A DNA stretch of 64,000 nt from Aporrectodea caliginosa (GCA_020284085.1 JACEVL010000338.1:787157-851156), one strand, 5' to 3'. Counted from the stretch's first letter, positions 46,714-59,330 are shown. Notes: generated by a model not told the origin, from the sequence alone. Numbers and translations are program-made.

Positions 46714-46875
46714 TTGTATTGTAATGTGTTGTATTGTACTCCACGCTTATAAAATATTGCGACCGAGCCACCCGCAGTGGAGAAAATTAATCTCTGAGAA
46801 ATTAATATCTGATAAACCGACCGACCGGGAATCGAACCCGGCTACCAACCCACTCGGCCACTCAGGATCCTTGCA
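46714..46875 (-). mobile_element. Second tRNA-derived SINE family
   Basis: Minus-strand head GAGTGGCCGAGTGGGTTGGT and GGGTTCGATTCCCGGTCGGT look like a Leu/Ser-type tRNA start and B box; the body ends in TATTTTATAAGCGTGGAG and a (TACAA)n tail. The middle does not fold as a tRNA. Confidence 0.75.
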
Positions 46876-47135
46876 ACTTGTTGTAACTTGTAAACACATG
46901 AAACATCATATTATAACTACCTACAGTTGCACCAAAATCATCATCCAAACACCGCTGGGGTAATTATTTACCCAGCTTGGTCCTGCGAAGGTAAACACAT
47001 CTTTTTCCATCTGATGATAGCTGCGTACACTGCGCCTGTGAGAGGCTCTCTAGAAACGCTATACAAGCACTCCGTTACATTAGTTTACATTACATTACAT
47101 AGAAAGAGCATTTCAATTCATTGACTTTGTTATAG

Positions 47136-47386
47136 GTTCTGGCCCGTCCTGTTGTTCGACTCAGTCGGCGTCCTCTACCGTTAGCATTACATGCACGATC
47201 ATATATGCAGATCACCCTGTCTCTCCAATGAATGCAACTATCACCTGCACAGCTGATGGTCAGGTTTATACAGCAACACCCACTAAGACGCTCATCAAAC
47301 CATATCTGTATAATTCTACAACAGTCATCACCATCAATAAGAGGAGCTCTGCTGCGACCTACGACTGTCGCGCAGCGTTTATATAG
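47136..47386 (+). pseudogene. Immunoglobulin-like exon 3, truncated duplicate of exon 1
   Basis: Same acceptor context (TTTGTTATAG) and the same order of motifs as exon 1: SITCTIIYADHPVSPMNATI, TCTADGQVYTA, SSAATYDCRAAF. The match ends right after RAAF, where the frame meets TAG (47384-47386); a LINE 3' tail fragment (GTTCACTGTGAGAAGCG...TATAAATGTATAGATAG) follows at 47433-47475. The last 30 codons and donor are gone. The intron before it is also duplicated (41280-41389 versus 47020-47135). Confidence 0.7.
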
Positions 47387-47479
47387 GTTGTGCTAATTCA
47401 TTGCTTGGAACTTCTAGAGTCTAGACCACAGACTCTGATTGTTGTTCACTGTGAGAAGCGTTTTATAAATGTATAGATA

Positions 47480-48270
47480 GATACAGACATTGACAACTCA
47501 GCAAACTAATACTAATTCAACAACTGCAACTGATGGAACACAGACAAGAAGAACACAGCGAACGACTACCAAAATAATATTAACACTATCCATCACCTGC
47601 AAGTAATTGGCCAGAGACAGGAATTTCTGAGCCAACAGAAGAACTGTTTAGAAGAGATACAATCAGAAAGCAGCTTTTGACACTTTTGCCATTGTAATGT
47701 CAGAAGAGAAAATATCATCATAGTCTCTGTCGAAGTCTCAAACATTCATGCGTCGGAGGCTCTTCGCTTTTGTAGGAGTAGTAACTAATGATCAGATTCT
47801 TATTTTAATCTATCACAGTATAAGGCATAGCACTAATCTCTAACTAATCTAACACTAATCTCTCAGCATTTATTTCTTTTAAAGGACGTGAATTTTTCTT
47901 ATTTGAACCAACTTTTCACGACAATGTTACAGTTTGAATCCGTAATTTGATCTAATGATGTGTATACAGACTTGTTTATTGAATTACATAATTATAAATA
48001 AAAACTACTTACAGTTCATGAAGTATGAATTATTATTCCCAATTTAAGAAGTTAAATCTGGGCATCAAAGTAAAAGCTATTTACTGTGGGCGAATGTTTT
48101 TGTGGCAGCACCATTTTTTTGCAACTATAACGATAGTGCGCTATAAATGAACCGTTATAAACGATGTGAGATTCAGTTCAGTTAAAGTATTTCGCTATTA
48201 TTTTATAGTTGCAAGTAAGCGTTGTATAAAATTTTAATGGATTATTAATGACACATAAGTATGTTGGACG
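47480..48270. other. Intergenic stretch, nothing recognised
   Basis: A+T-rich, with no motif-bearing frame. No repeat family was identified. Confidence 0.4.
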
Positions 48271-48277
48271 CCGATTT

Positions 48278-48422
48278 GAGTAGGTGAAACAGTGTAACTT
48301 AATATTCTTTTGTAGCTATTGACTTTTAACTGTCTTCACGATATCATCATCCTTACTTTGTTGTGATACACTCTCGAGCTATTACTACAAATGAATATTA
48401 AGTTACACTGTTTCACCTACTC
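48278..48422. repeat. Perfect 30-bp inverted repeat with 85-bp loop
   Basis: 48278-48307 and 48393-48422 are exact reverse complements, beginning GAGTAGGTGAAACAGTGTAA. It could be a small foldback element or a transcribed hairpin. It directly precedes the 87/88-bp tandem array. Confidence 0.8.
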
Positions 48423-48479
48423 AATTCGAATGTATAATTGTCGATTCATGGCAGCAAAAACTTATGTGATCTTAACATT

Positions 48480-49235
48480 TAAAGAAAACCCATTAAGAGC
48501 TATCAGGAAAAAGAACTATGAAATCATGCTTCCTTTTACTAGATTCACAAAGAACTCATTTTCGACATTCTGAAACGCCATAAATCTAAGTTCAGGAAGA
48601 GGAACTATGAAACTATGTTTCCTTTACGAGATTCACAAAGAACTCATTTAGACATTCTGAAACTCCATAAATCTAAGTTAAGGAAGAGGAACTATGAAAC
48701 TATGTTTGTTTTTATGAGATTCATAAAGGACTCATTTAGACATTCTGAAACTCCATAAATCTAAGTTAAGGAAGAGGAACTATGAAACTATGTTTCCTTT
48801 ACGAGATTCACAAAGGACTCATTTAGACATTCTGAAACTCCATAAATCTAAGTTAAGGAAGAGGAACTATGAAACTATGTTTGTTTTTATGAGATTCACA
48901 AAGGACTCATTTAGACATTCTGAAACTCCATAAATCTAAGTTAAGGAAGAGGAACTATGAAACTATGTTTCCTTTACGAGATTCACAAAGGACTCATTTA
49001 GACATTCTGAAACTCCATAAATCTAAGTTAAGGAAGAGGAACTATGTAACTATGTTTCCTTTACGAGATTCACAAAGGACTCATTTAGACATTCTGAAAC
49101 TCCATAAATCTAAGTTAAGGAAGAGGAACTATGAAACTATGTTTGTTTTTATGAGATTCACAAAGGACTCATTTAGACATTCTGAAACTCCATAAATCTA
49201 AGTTAAGGAAGAAGAACTATGAAATTTTTTTTTAT
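48480..49235. repeat. 87/88-bp tandem array with alternating unit types
   Basis: Eight units, marked by CATTCTGAAACTCCATAAATC at 48566, 48653, 48741, 48828, 48916, 49003, 49090 and 49178. After a diverged first unit, two types alternate: 87-bp units with TTTCCTTTACGAG and 88-bp units with TTTGTTTTTATGAG, in the order A B A B A A B. This is a young dimer-based higher-order repeat. Frames through it are not genes. Confidence 0.9.
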
Positions 49236-49239
49236 GAGA

Positions 49240-50602
49240 TTTATGTATTTACCGCCGTTCCACCGCAGCCAACGGCAATTAAGAACTGCAAGAAATATCG
49301 TTTTCATAACTTACGGTTAGAATTCATGTTACGACCAGTTGGAGTTGAGAGGGAGAGAGATAATAGGGCTGTCTTGTTATATTCCTGAACCGCATGAACT
49401 ACCGAAACTCGCACCCTGAGGAGAGTGTCTTGAATGCGATTCTTTCCTGAATGTTGCATCGTGTAAGGCTCGAACCATCTCAGAAATATCTTTGATATTT
49501 GCGATAAATCTGTCTGAAGAATTAAGGATGCACTAAACCTGAAGAATCGGGAACGTCTGAAGACCCATTTTGAAGTAATTCAGTTTAGACATGTAAGATT
49601 TGGTGGTGGACAACAACTTTTCAGATTTTCTACTCGAACCAGAAAAAACTGCATCAATATGCTAGTCTGTATGGAAGCCAAGCCCATTGTTACATGCAAG
49701 GCCTTGTAGAGGATTGATACATATAGAATCTAGATGGAATTGCCTGTAACAAGTACTGTTGGACCTGCGGATGGACTCTTTAAAGGGACGAGTGCTTAGA
49801 TAGTAGGTAAAGCTAATCCACCCATCGTTTGGGTTTGAATCGCAGAAGGGATCAGTAAAACAATACTCCAACTGAATATCCTTCAGAGACAATACATCCT
49901 TTCTCCAGTTCCATTGCACTGTTCGATGAAGTAGTTTCTTCATTCGCAAGAAACATTTTATAATTTCAGCTTTCTTTGTTTACAAAATGACCTTGGTTTG
50001 CTACAAGAACCTTCTCAAAAAACCCTCAGTAGGTCTGCAAAGTTTGTCTGATTCACCAATTATAGTTGCAATTACTTTGGCTTGTCATTAACAGCAGCTG
50101 TTTTCTATGGACAGCACTTCATGAAAGATACATCTAACTGGGCATTTAACATTAACAATGAGAGTGTACTAAAAGCGACTGGGAGACCAATGCAGCTCGT
50201 CGTTAAAGTTTTAAGTAAAACCCTTTATTGGAAAGAGAAGACAACTTAAATTATATTTCCACCATTTTTGGCAGATATTTGCAAACCGAATAAAATAAAG
50301 TATGAGTGATGGGTATTACTCATATGCAAAGAACAAAGTTACGTTTCTTCTAAATAACGGTTTATACTATTTTACAGGTTGACACAAGAACGCATGAAGT
50401 CATACAATAACTATGAAAGTGGCCTAATCTCTGGAACTGCAGGTCCTATCATCCACATTTGAATAGCCTCATACTGACACCTTCATAATATTGGATATCC
50501 ATCGAGTGCAGGGTCACGCGGCAATTCCTAAGACGTAAGTTTCGTTCATCGGAATCACGTGTGAATCATGTATGAAAACAAAACATGGTCATTGGTCCAC
50601 CA
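49240..50602. repeat. 3' flank of P4, homologous to the flank of P3
   Basis: Collinear with 22081-24296 (see that entry) but shorter. Its outer end contains the front of the decayed NELPLRH-type gene and is cut by the 87/88-bp array. Minus-strand frame 49662-49949 is not conserved in P3 and is not called. Confidence 0.8.
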
Positions 50603-53501
50603 TTAACTTGTTAAAATGCAAAACTTTCGTAGAAGAAATCTACGAATGATGTGTTCAAACGGAAGACTAGTTTTCTGAACAGTAAATTCAGTCAGTGCTA
50701 CTTTGCATGGAATATTGCAATCGATACAACATCTGACTTTCAAGTATCTTGCAAGAAAATGTCTTCCAAGAAAATAGTGACATTTAATGGAGTAATCATA
50801 TTGAAGAAGAACCACAAGTTCAAACTTATCATAGTACACGTGTTGGGCAAACAGGTGTTCAAACGTTGACTCATCATTTGACTCAATTTCACCCATATCG
50901 TTATTCAGAGGTGATAAATAATAGAAAATTGTGTGAAATCCAAGCAAAGACTGAACGTCTCTATCGAAATAAGAGTCAAGCGGTGGCAACAACAAAACAT
51001 TCGCAAATGAAAATTCCTTCAAATCGCTCTGCAGATCAGGTTCTTGAAGAATTCGTTCACATAAATGCATCACTTCATCGTATTGGCGACTTTTGTAAAG
51101 GTACAAAGCACGATAGCAGTCAACTGTATTGCACTGGATTCCAAAGTCTTTGCGAATCACATGGTAGAATGATGTCAAATTTTCTAGGGCATATTCCAAT
51201 AAAACACGAATTAGTGTTTCCATGAAAGAATTCACATCTGTAGCCTCCGCCTCTGTTAATGAATCTGTTCTGCGGTAAACGATGTGTCTGGAACCATTGA
51301 AATGAGTATCTGACTTCAACGCAGCAACACTTTTTGGTTTTAATAAAACCTTCAAATAATCGTCCATAGGAAATGCTGAATCTGGTAATTCATGATAAAA
51401 ATCGAAATGTTTGGTTTTTCTTTCGAAAAATAATGCAGTTAAATAATAAACAAACACTTCTGGTGAAAGACGCAGATCAAGATAAATCCGCCTGCCAGTG
51501 TAATGAAGATTTTTGTCAGTAATCTTTCTGTGAAGCACACAAAATCCAACGATTCTTGCGACATCGTCAATAAACAACAAGCAACCTGCATTCAGTGTTT
51601 CTTTATCCTGTTGAGGAGTATGACCTGCGAGAACAGCCATGCAGAGACGTATTGCTTGTTGGTATTCTGATGTTGCAAAATGGAGTGCTGCTAGATAGGC
51701 CAAAGCTGCAGGAGCAACTCCGTTAAATTGTGATTCGTCATATTTTAAAGCTTTTTTCATAACCTCTTTTGACATTAGAGACATTAGCTGAAATTCTGGA
51801 CGGCTATTTGATCCGGTTAAATTTTCCATGAGATCCTGAGCACGCAGAAATTGAAACCGACTCCTGTGTGCTGTGTACGCTTTCGGTAAGTTATGATACT
51901 GAGACCTTATATTTTTTGGTTGTAACGACATTGCATTTATAAATTCAACAAAGATACTGCTGTCCCATGAAATCTCTCCGCATTCTAAACCATAAGAAGT
52001 ATGCAAAATATACAGTAGATTGTCATAGTACGTGAAAAATAAGAAGTTTTGTATTGGTGGAAGATCAATCAGTCCACTGCTTGTTTTGGTGACAAGACAT
52101 CTTGAATAATATCCAGCCTTGAGACCCTGGCGCAGTCCTGAACTTAGCCCGCGTTTTATTATTGGACGACAGTTTTTATGACAATATACCGATGTGGAAA
52201 AAATTAATAAATCCAATGATTTTAATCCACTCACTTGCCAAAAATCAAGGAGAAGCCCCATATAATGCACTAGATGTGGTATAACTTTCATTGTGCTTTT
52301 AAGCGGTAAATGTCTCCGAAGATATAAAATTATGTAATTTTCTAGGAACCAACGACTAAGTTTGCCAGAATTGGAAAATTGAGTGTTCCGTCTTTCAATC
52401 TTGTCAAGGATTGTGCAGTTCGTTGGCTCGTGAAATAAATTTGCTTCAGGGATGAAGTAGTTCGGATAGTGTCTCTTTTTTAGCCATTCCGAAAGCTTTC
52501 TAAGCAACTTACAGCAGATTTCAATAACAGAAGAGGAATTCCACCATTCAGGTGACATCTCTTCACAAGTCCATAACATCAGAGTCTTTATGTGGTAGGT
52601 ACAGAGAACCTCATCCTCCTTTGGACAATCCTTTTGTATCAATTCTCTCTTTGCGAAGAACCTGAGTAAATGATAGACAATCTGTTGAACTTGAGTCCAA
52701 CTGTGAATTAAAATTACTTCCGCCAGTGAAAATGACAATCTCCACTGTTGTCTATCATTTCTGCAAGAACGATGCTGAACGTAGACGACGTGACAACCAT
52801 TTTGTACAACCAAGGTGATTGTATCAATGGCCGGCCATCCGTTATTCCTAGGTCGTTTAAGCCAACCTTGGGCTTCTTTAGGCCATCTAGGACATCCCAT
52901 GCTTTCGACGACATCTTGTGCAGTAGATTCACCAGAATGCATATCTCTTCCAAGTTTAATTGCTGGACCACTCACTGTTTTTGGCAAGGCTTTTATTGTA
53001 GGCCTAACGGGTCTTGCAATGGTATACCTATTTGCAACACTATCTATATTTAGCATCAGGTAGCCATTTGTGACGAGCTATATAATTAAATTCGTACATT
53101 TTGTATTTCCAATTATAGTTCATAACCCCCAAAACTCGTAATCGAACGAAGCCTGGATATCTATCGCATGTTTCAATACTGTAGCACTTGATCGTATCGG
53201 CCAAACCACTCATATCATTTGGCAACACTAAAAGGTCACCAGTGTCATCACTGAAGGCAAGCGTATGAGTTTGCACGACTAAGAAATCGAAATCGTCAAT
53301 GCATGTATTCAGCGGTCGGATATAGAACTCCACAGCGCTGCCACACGAAATTACATACCTCTTTGGTGCAGTGCTCCATGATCCTATTAAGTTATGCATA
53401 TAATCAGAAACAGGATGAGTTGACTTTGGAAGTAATTGGCACGTGCCAACTATGAACGCAGATGCCAGTGCTTCATTCGATTTATACTCATGTTCCGTCA
53501 T
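50603..53501 (-). pseudogene. P4: Mab-21/cGAS-like nucleotidyltransferase with TPR-like region, full length, one frameshift
   Basis: The most complete paralog: 966 codons in two frames, 53040-53501 and 50603-53056. Start at the Met of MTEHEYKS, directly after acceptor-like CATTTAG/G. Residues Gly54-Ser55 and Asp70-Phe-Asp72 give the nucleotide and metal motifs; the third Asp is in QDVVESMGCPRWP. Next come GCHVVYVQHRSCRND, SFSLAEVILIHSWTQVQQIV and TYHIKTLMLWTCEEM, the family's C-terminal helical block. From about residue 340 to the end is a helical region with TPR-like pairs (AALAYLAALHFATSEYQQAI, YRALYLYKSRQYDEVM) and a final FEHIIRRFLLRKFC. One extra base at 53071-53076 relative to P3 breaks the frame after EFNYIA. 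With no other lesion, it is a very young pseudogene, a polymorphic allele or an assembly error. Confidence 0.88.
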
Positions 53502-53506
53502 CCTAA
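53499..53506 (-). promoter_or_regulatory. Predicted splice acceptor before the P4 coding exon
   Basis: The minus strand reads TTTTTTCATTTAG then GATGACGGAACATG; a good polypyrimidine tract and AG precede the start codon by one base, as in P2. Confidence 0.6.
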
Positions 53507-53527
53507 ATGAAAAAATATCTCCATCCT

Positions 53528-53615
53528 AAAGACTCATCATCGTCATCATTATTTATCACCATTATCATTATTATCAACATCGTCGTCATTTTCCTTATCA
53601 CCATCATCAACAGCA
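53528..53615. repeat. ATC-rich run upstream of P4
   Basis: Imperfect CAT/ATC/ATT triplets, as upstream of P1 and P2. Confidence 0.7.
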
Positions 53616-54525
53616 GCAGGAGCTGAGTTCTTGCTATGACCGATATCAAGACCTAAGAATCACTCATATATTTTGAACGGTTATGTTTAGTAGACTTGAC
53701 TCCAACCGAACTAATAACAGGCATCATTATTAATAAAATATACAGTTACAACCCCGGGTTATAAAACCTTAATGACCTAAAGGTTCTACGAAGCCTCTAG
53801 AAGGCCAACACTTTTAACTGGATAAAAGCTAACATTATGTAATAAGACATGGAAAAACATGCATTTAGGGACCTGTTTCATAGTCTAAAAATACACACTG
53901 GCCAGGAAACTTGTCTTTCTTCGTTGCTTGCAGTCAGACTCGCTTATCGAATGCACTTTGACTTTGACAATCTTATCACCGGTCGTCGACTGATGCCATC
54001 ATTGCCATGTGTATTATGATACGCCGCTACAGAAGTCATTGGATGCCCTTGATGTAGCTGGAACTAGAATGGTACTGAGTTCCCGGTCTCTTTCTCTGTT
54101 CTGTTGGATCTGAAAATTCCGTGAAGATAAAGAAGGAAGTCCAATAATCAAGTTCCATTTCCACATCCTGACTTCGGATTTTATGATACTGAGTTTCCAG
54201 GCTTTTGTTCTGTTCGCGTTAAGACACCTGCTACAGAACATTACAGTTGTAATACCCGATGCATTGCACAAGAATACAATCTTTTTCGGTTTAATTTTCA
54301 GCAGCCTGTCTTCCGATTTTATGGGCCTTAGGGGTCTAGACTTTTGAACCAGATTATTAGAAGCAGAAAATCAGGCTCATGAGATATCCTGAGAGACAAA
54401 GGTCACATAAGCGCATCTGAGTAGGTTATCATGGAAAAGGGCGCCATATACATGTAAGTCCTCTGAATGAATGAATGAATGAATAAATGAATGAATTAAT
54501 TAATGTAAGAATGAACGTAGGCCTG
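53616..54525. other. Intergenic stretch, nothing recognised
   Basis: No motif-bearing frame. A short (GAAT)n run sits at 54464-54500. Confidence 0.4.
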
Positions 54526-54529
54526 CAAA

Positions 54530-55530
54530 ATGTTGCTGTGAATTTGACAGAACTGGTTGATATCGCCACTGTTAAAGAGGATGCTTGCTTGGTTAAAGCC
54601 GCTAAGACTATTAATTATTATTTTATAATTACTGTATCTAATCTCAAGACGATTCACATTGAAAATATGATATTGAAATATGCTGATGATAGCTACTTAC
54701 TTATACCCTCTTCTAGAAGTGACATTGTTTCAGCCGAGCTAAAACATGTGGCAAATTGGGCGAAAACAGGCAACCTAGCCTACCACTAAACTATAAAAGA
54801 CGCAAAAGGTGATTGTAAGATGGATACGGTGGAGTGACCAGAGTACAGCACCTACTCATGTTATTAGACTCAAAGCTAAATTTTCAGATTTTTTATTTAT
54901 TTTTAATTTTTTTGGTAGGTGGTGGCACTGTTGTTTATTTTTTACCTCCATGTATTTCAACATCCTGCCAGACATGAATATTGAATAAGCACGCAGTGTA
55001 AAACAGAAAACATATAGTTCACATTGTGTGTTATACATTTTTAGACTAAAAACATGTTGAAATGTCGAATTTGAGTTTGAGTCTAATAATATGGGTAGGT
55101 ACTGTACATAGCATGAAGGTATTTGGAATTATGAAGCAGATAGCCAAACTATGCTACAGGGCTAAGCAATTCATGTATGCCTTGCGCATACTTACTGTCC
55201 ATTGTCTATCTGGCCCTGGGACACCATAGTGGCTCGCTTGCTGTATGATGCTCCGGCATTATTAGGGCTTTGCCACCCAGAGGGAAGGGAATGCTCCAGT
55301 CTATAATGAGCTGGTTGATCCGTCAACAATACCTCCCAAGTGATAGCCCAGCCTTTTACAACTACGCAAACCCTGGCCATGTTCTCCATAGCCTAGGTTT
55401 CTACCTCCAAAAAAGCGTTAACCTATTCGCTTCGAAGTCCGATCACGTGACCTTGTTTTACCATTTAGCTGACCATAAAATGAAAAAAAACTATCATAGA
55501 AGGAATGCTATGTTCATATTGACTTTTGAT
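54530..55530 (+). mobile_element. CR1/Jockey-like LINE, decayed 3' half
   Basis: Translation contains NMILKYADDSYLLIPSSRSD (catalytic YADD), then ELKHVANWA. After breaks, AKQFMYALRILTVH and LQSIMSWLIRQQYLPSDSPA, then PGHVLHSLGF, the C-terminal order seen at 27.4-27.85 kb. It abuts the next LINE at 55533. Confidence 0.7.
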
Positions 55531-55532
55531 TG

Positions 55533-56590
55533 CTTATTCTAGGAGTTCCTCAGGGATCAGTCCTTGGACCCCTTCTTTTCATTTTGTACACGGCTGATAT
55601 TACCTCTTTGTTTACAAATTACTCTGCTACTGGTCACCTTTTTGCTGATGACGTTCAGGCATATGTTCATGGTCCTGCGTCTACTCAACTCACTTTAGCT
55701 CGCCGTATTGAAGCTCTTTCCCATGACTTGCATTTGTGGATGTCTTCCAATCGCCTTTCGCTAAACTCTTCCAAAACTCAACTTATTTGGCTTGGCACAC
55801 CCCAACAACTTCTGAAAATTGACTTTTCGCTTCTCTCTGAAAACTTTCCCAAATTTACGTTCTCTACTTGTGTGCGTGACCTAGGTGTCACTTTGGACAG
55901 CTCTCTCACTTTTTCTGCTCATGTAACCAACCTTACACGATCCTCTTACTTTCACCTACGGCGTCTCAGGGTTATTCGCAGATCTGTTCCTCTCTCTACC
56001 ATGGCATCCATTGTCCATGCATTTGTCTGTTCCAGAATTGATTATTGCAACTCCCTACTTATTGGTCTTCCCAAGGTCCGTCTATACCCTATTCAATCTA
56101 TTCTCAATACTGCTGCTCGATTGATTGCTCACCTTCCTAAATAGTCACATATAATTATCATCGTTCATGGTCAACCAACTGCATTGGCTTCCTCTCTCTG
56201 ACCGCATTCAGTTTAAAGTCCTTGCTTTGGTCCTCAAATCCAAACTGGGACTTGCTCCAAAATACCTCAGGGATGTCATTCGTCCTCCTCTTTCTGCACC
56301 TTCTCATCGGCCTTTACGATCTCTGGACCGGTCTGACTTCTTTGTCCCACGAGCTAGGACCACGATTGCTCAAACTCGATCCTTTGCCAACATTGGGCCC
56401 TCTTTATGGAATGCCCTTCACTTCATTTTGCGTGAGACTTTCCTTTCTGGATCATTGTCTTCATCTCTCTCTCTCTCCTTATAACATATTTCTTCTCTCG
56501 GGGTTCTCGCACTGGGAGCGCTACTGAATGGCCTCGGCTGTGAGCGGGGCTATATAAATTACTAATTACATTACATTACATTATATTATA
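55533..56590 (+). mobile_element. L2/CR1-type LINE, young 5'-truncated copy
   Basis: Long open frames give reverse transcriptase block B (LGVPQGSVLGPLLFILYTAD), catalytic FADD in GHLFADDVQAYVHG, then STCVRDLGVTLDSS, SRIDYCNSLLIGLPKVRL and, after one stop at about 56144, LHWLPLSDRIQFKVLALVLK to IGPSLWNAL. It ends in the GCGGGGCTATATAAATTACT stem and a (ACATT)n tail at 56560-56582. This is the best reference copy for the L2 fragments at 11.4, 42.2-45.5 and 60.0 kb. Confidence 0.92.
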
Positions 56591-57085
56591 ATATTATGAT
56601 GTATGTACACCGGAATGCTGATTGCAACTGGTTCAGTAAAGAATATACTTACTTACTTACTTAAATACTTACTTAATCATTAGTTTATATTTAACCAAGG
56701 TTTTCATGTGGGACAATTTTAATTAAACCGAAAGTGTTGACGAAATCAGGATATCATAGGACCCTTCATGTTCGCCCAGCGCCAACTCGATTTCAAACTT
56801 AGATACAAAAATTCTGCTCAAGTCCCACAGACATGAAAGAAGAAAACAACCCACCCACTAAACAATCAGATAAGTTTTTAAATTAGAGAATCATCCAACG
56901 TTACCTTGAATCATCACAGTGTGATTGCGGTTCTTTCCGGTGATGTTCCAAGAATGAAGTGAACGTTTCCTTGTGGGTTTTTCCCACTATGGTCACATGA
57001 TACATAGGTTACTAGAATAACAATTAACCATCTTATGACTGTAGATTTGTAGAATGCGCTTCAGTGCAGAGCGTTTTCTGTGTTC
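56591..57085. other. Non-coding stretch
   Basis: A short (ACTT)n run at 56646-56662. Otherwise nothing recognised. Confidence 0.4.
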
Positions 57086-57094
57086 TTCTGCTCA

Positions 57095-57219
<125 letters not shown>

Positions 57220-57362
57220 GAACAATCTAGCGTGGTAATGTCGAAGAAAAGCAGATGGCGTTGCCGCGTTGGAGAGCTACCGAGAGTCTTTGAAACAGGT
57301 AGCTTGTCTCGAGCGTGTCATGTGTTGCATCATTAACCTTCGTCCTAATTCCAGGACAAAAT

Positions 57363-57620
<258 letters not shown>

Positions 57621-57999
57621 TGTTGTGGCTGCTGTTCCTCAATTAATTCATTCCACTAATATTGATTTCTTTCGTTATATTCATTATTATATTCATTGTA
57701 TTCATTACTAGGCCCCTATTTTATTATCATTATTGTTGTTGTTGTTGTTATTGCAATTATTTTGGGGTATTATGCTATAGAATAATTTCTAACAAAATAG
57801 ATTTGTTGGCATAAGAATCAAGGGATAGGATTTCCATGATTTCTGTGCTTCAATTTTGAATCAGGTATCACCCTACGAAAGAAGCAATACTGTCATGAAG
57901 TATTAAGGACTAAAGTCAGTGTTATTACGGCTCATTTAAACCGAGTATTATAACATTTTCGCTTGAAACCGATGCGTCGCATCTCAACGCAAAGCAACC

Positions 58000-58385
58000 A
58001 CTAATGACATCTTACCGTATTGTTAATCAATGTAGTGTAATTAATGTTCTTTCTACAAATATTTTCGAGTTCCTTCATGTGTGTTTGACAATGGTTGTTA
58101 CCATGATGTATTTCTTACATTGTGGTTGTTACTCAGACTGATGCTTTGTAAGTAACTATCTGCCACCTACGGAGTTATATAGTCTTATCGTAACATTATT
58201 TCATGCTGCGTGTATCGCTGTCTGCAAATTAAGGAAACCCATGTTATACTAAGGGTACGCAAAAGTCTAGTGGTTAGCGTGCTGGACTCTCATCCGAGAG
58301 ACAGGGGTTTAAATTTCCGTAAAGAAAAAAATTTGGTTCGATAGTTCTGCTCCATCTGAACACCTGTCATGTTAGCCTAACCGTC
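58000..58385 (+). mobile_element. tRNA-derived SINE within a dispersed repeat (plus-strand copy)
   Basis: The head TAGTGGTTAGCGTGCTGGAC and GACAGGGGTTTAAATTTCCG (58268-58320), then TTTGGTTCGATAGTTCTGCT, matches the minus-strand copy at 36530-36960, including 250 bp upstream of the head. Confidence 0.7.
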
Positions 58386-59235
58386 AAATAAGTCAAAACA
58401 GAAGAATACTGTTCGTGGACGAAATGATGAATTTATTAGGTATACATAGAGTGAAATACTAATACAATATTCAGTTAAGAAAGTCAATGAGTCATTCTGT
58501 TACATCCACGTCCTACGGTCCTTGAGATATTCTAGTCGAACGTCATCTCCTCAGACGGAGTATCAGTCATTGTTATCTCTAAGTCTCTTGTTTGAAATCG
58601 TTGCTAGTCGTTGTCCGTTACAGATCGATCCGATCGTTACTATCGGAATCAAGAGTCTTAGTCGTTCTATCGCTTATCTATCTGTCCGACGCTGGAGGGA
58701 GCTGCAGCAATGTTCCTTGAAGACACTGTGCAGGTTCTTTGACCAGCAAGCCCTGCGAAGAAGAGTGAGTTTAGGAATGTCTTTTGATTGCAAAGGTCTT
58801 TGACGTCTTTCTCTTGTTGTTGATTCTGTGGTGGTTGTCTGTGTAAGATTTTCTTATGTTTTAGGACGAGGAGTCTGGCCAGTAGGGTGTCCCAAAAAGA
58901 CCAAGGTTCTCAACTATCAATGGCCAACCTCTAAAAAGTTTCTCTTGGCTATTTTAATAAACAAATGCAAAGTTACAGCAAGATTGAAGATAATTTAGAC
59001 GTAGCTCAAAACAATTTTTAAATTTAGTATAGCCCCCCTCCATGCAATAGCCTTTGTTGAAATTTGACCAACATAGCGGTTTTCAATGCAAAAACTGGAA
59101 GATATATTCAAAATTCATTTGATGAGGTTTCCTGGAAATGTTTGCTCAAAACATAGGTTTTGTCTCATAAGGTTACTCTTGCATGACGCCATGTGACATG
59201 ACGTCAAACTTTGTCGTCACAGTTGACATTGCGTT
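58386..59235. other. Unassigned stretch with one weak ORF
   Basis: A plus-strand frame of 93 codons (58522-58803) shows no motif I know. TAGGGTGTCCCAAAAAGACC at 58876-58895 looks like a transposon terminal repeat of the TAGGGTGGTCC kind; no partner was found. Confidence 0.35.
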
Positions 59236-59330
59236 GGATCAATGGTTTCTCTTAACGTATTGTTTTTAAAAGGTTTATTTAGGTATCAAGATTCAAGAAC
59301 GTATTGTTTTTAAAAGGTTTATTTAGGTAT
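59236..59330. repeat. Local tandem duplication of about 47 bp
   Basis: AACGTATTGTTTTTAAAAGG and the rest of the unit, up to TTAGGTATCAAG, occur twice in a row. Confidence 0.9.

Noticed and set aside
46800..46870. Possible tRNA gene in this SINE head
   Set aside because: A- and B-box-like words are present, but the sequence between and after them does not make a cloverleaf and continues into a SINE body.
48965..49195. 76-codon frame in the 87/88-bp array
   Set aside because: Passes through repeat units; 88-bp units break any common frame.
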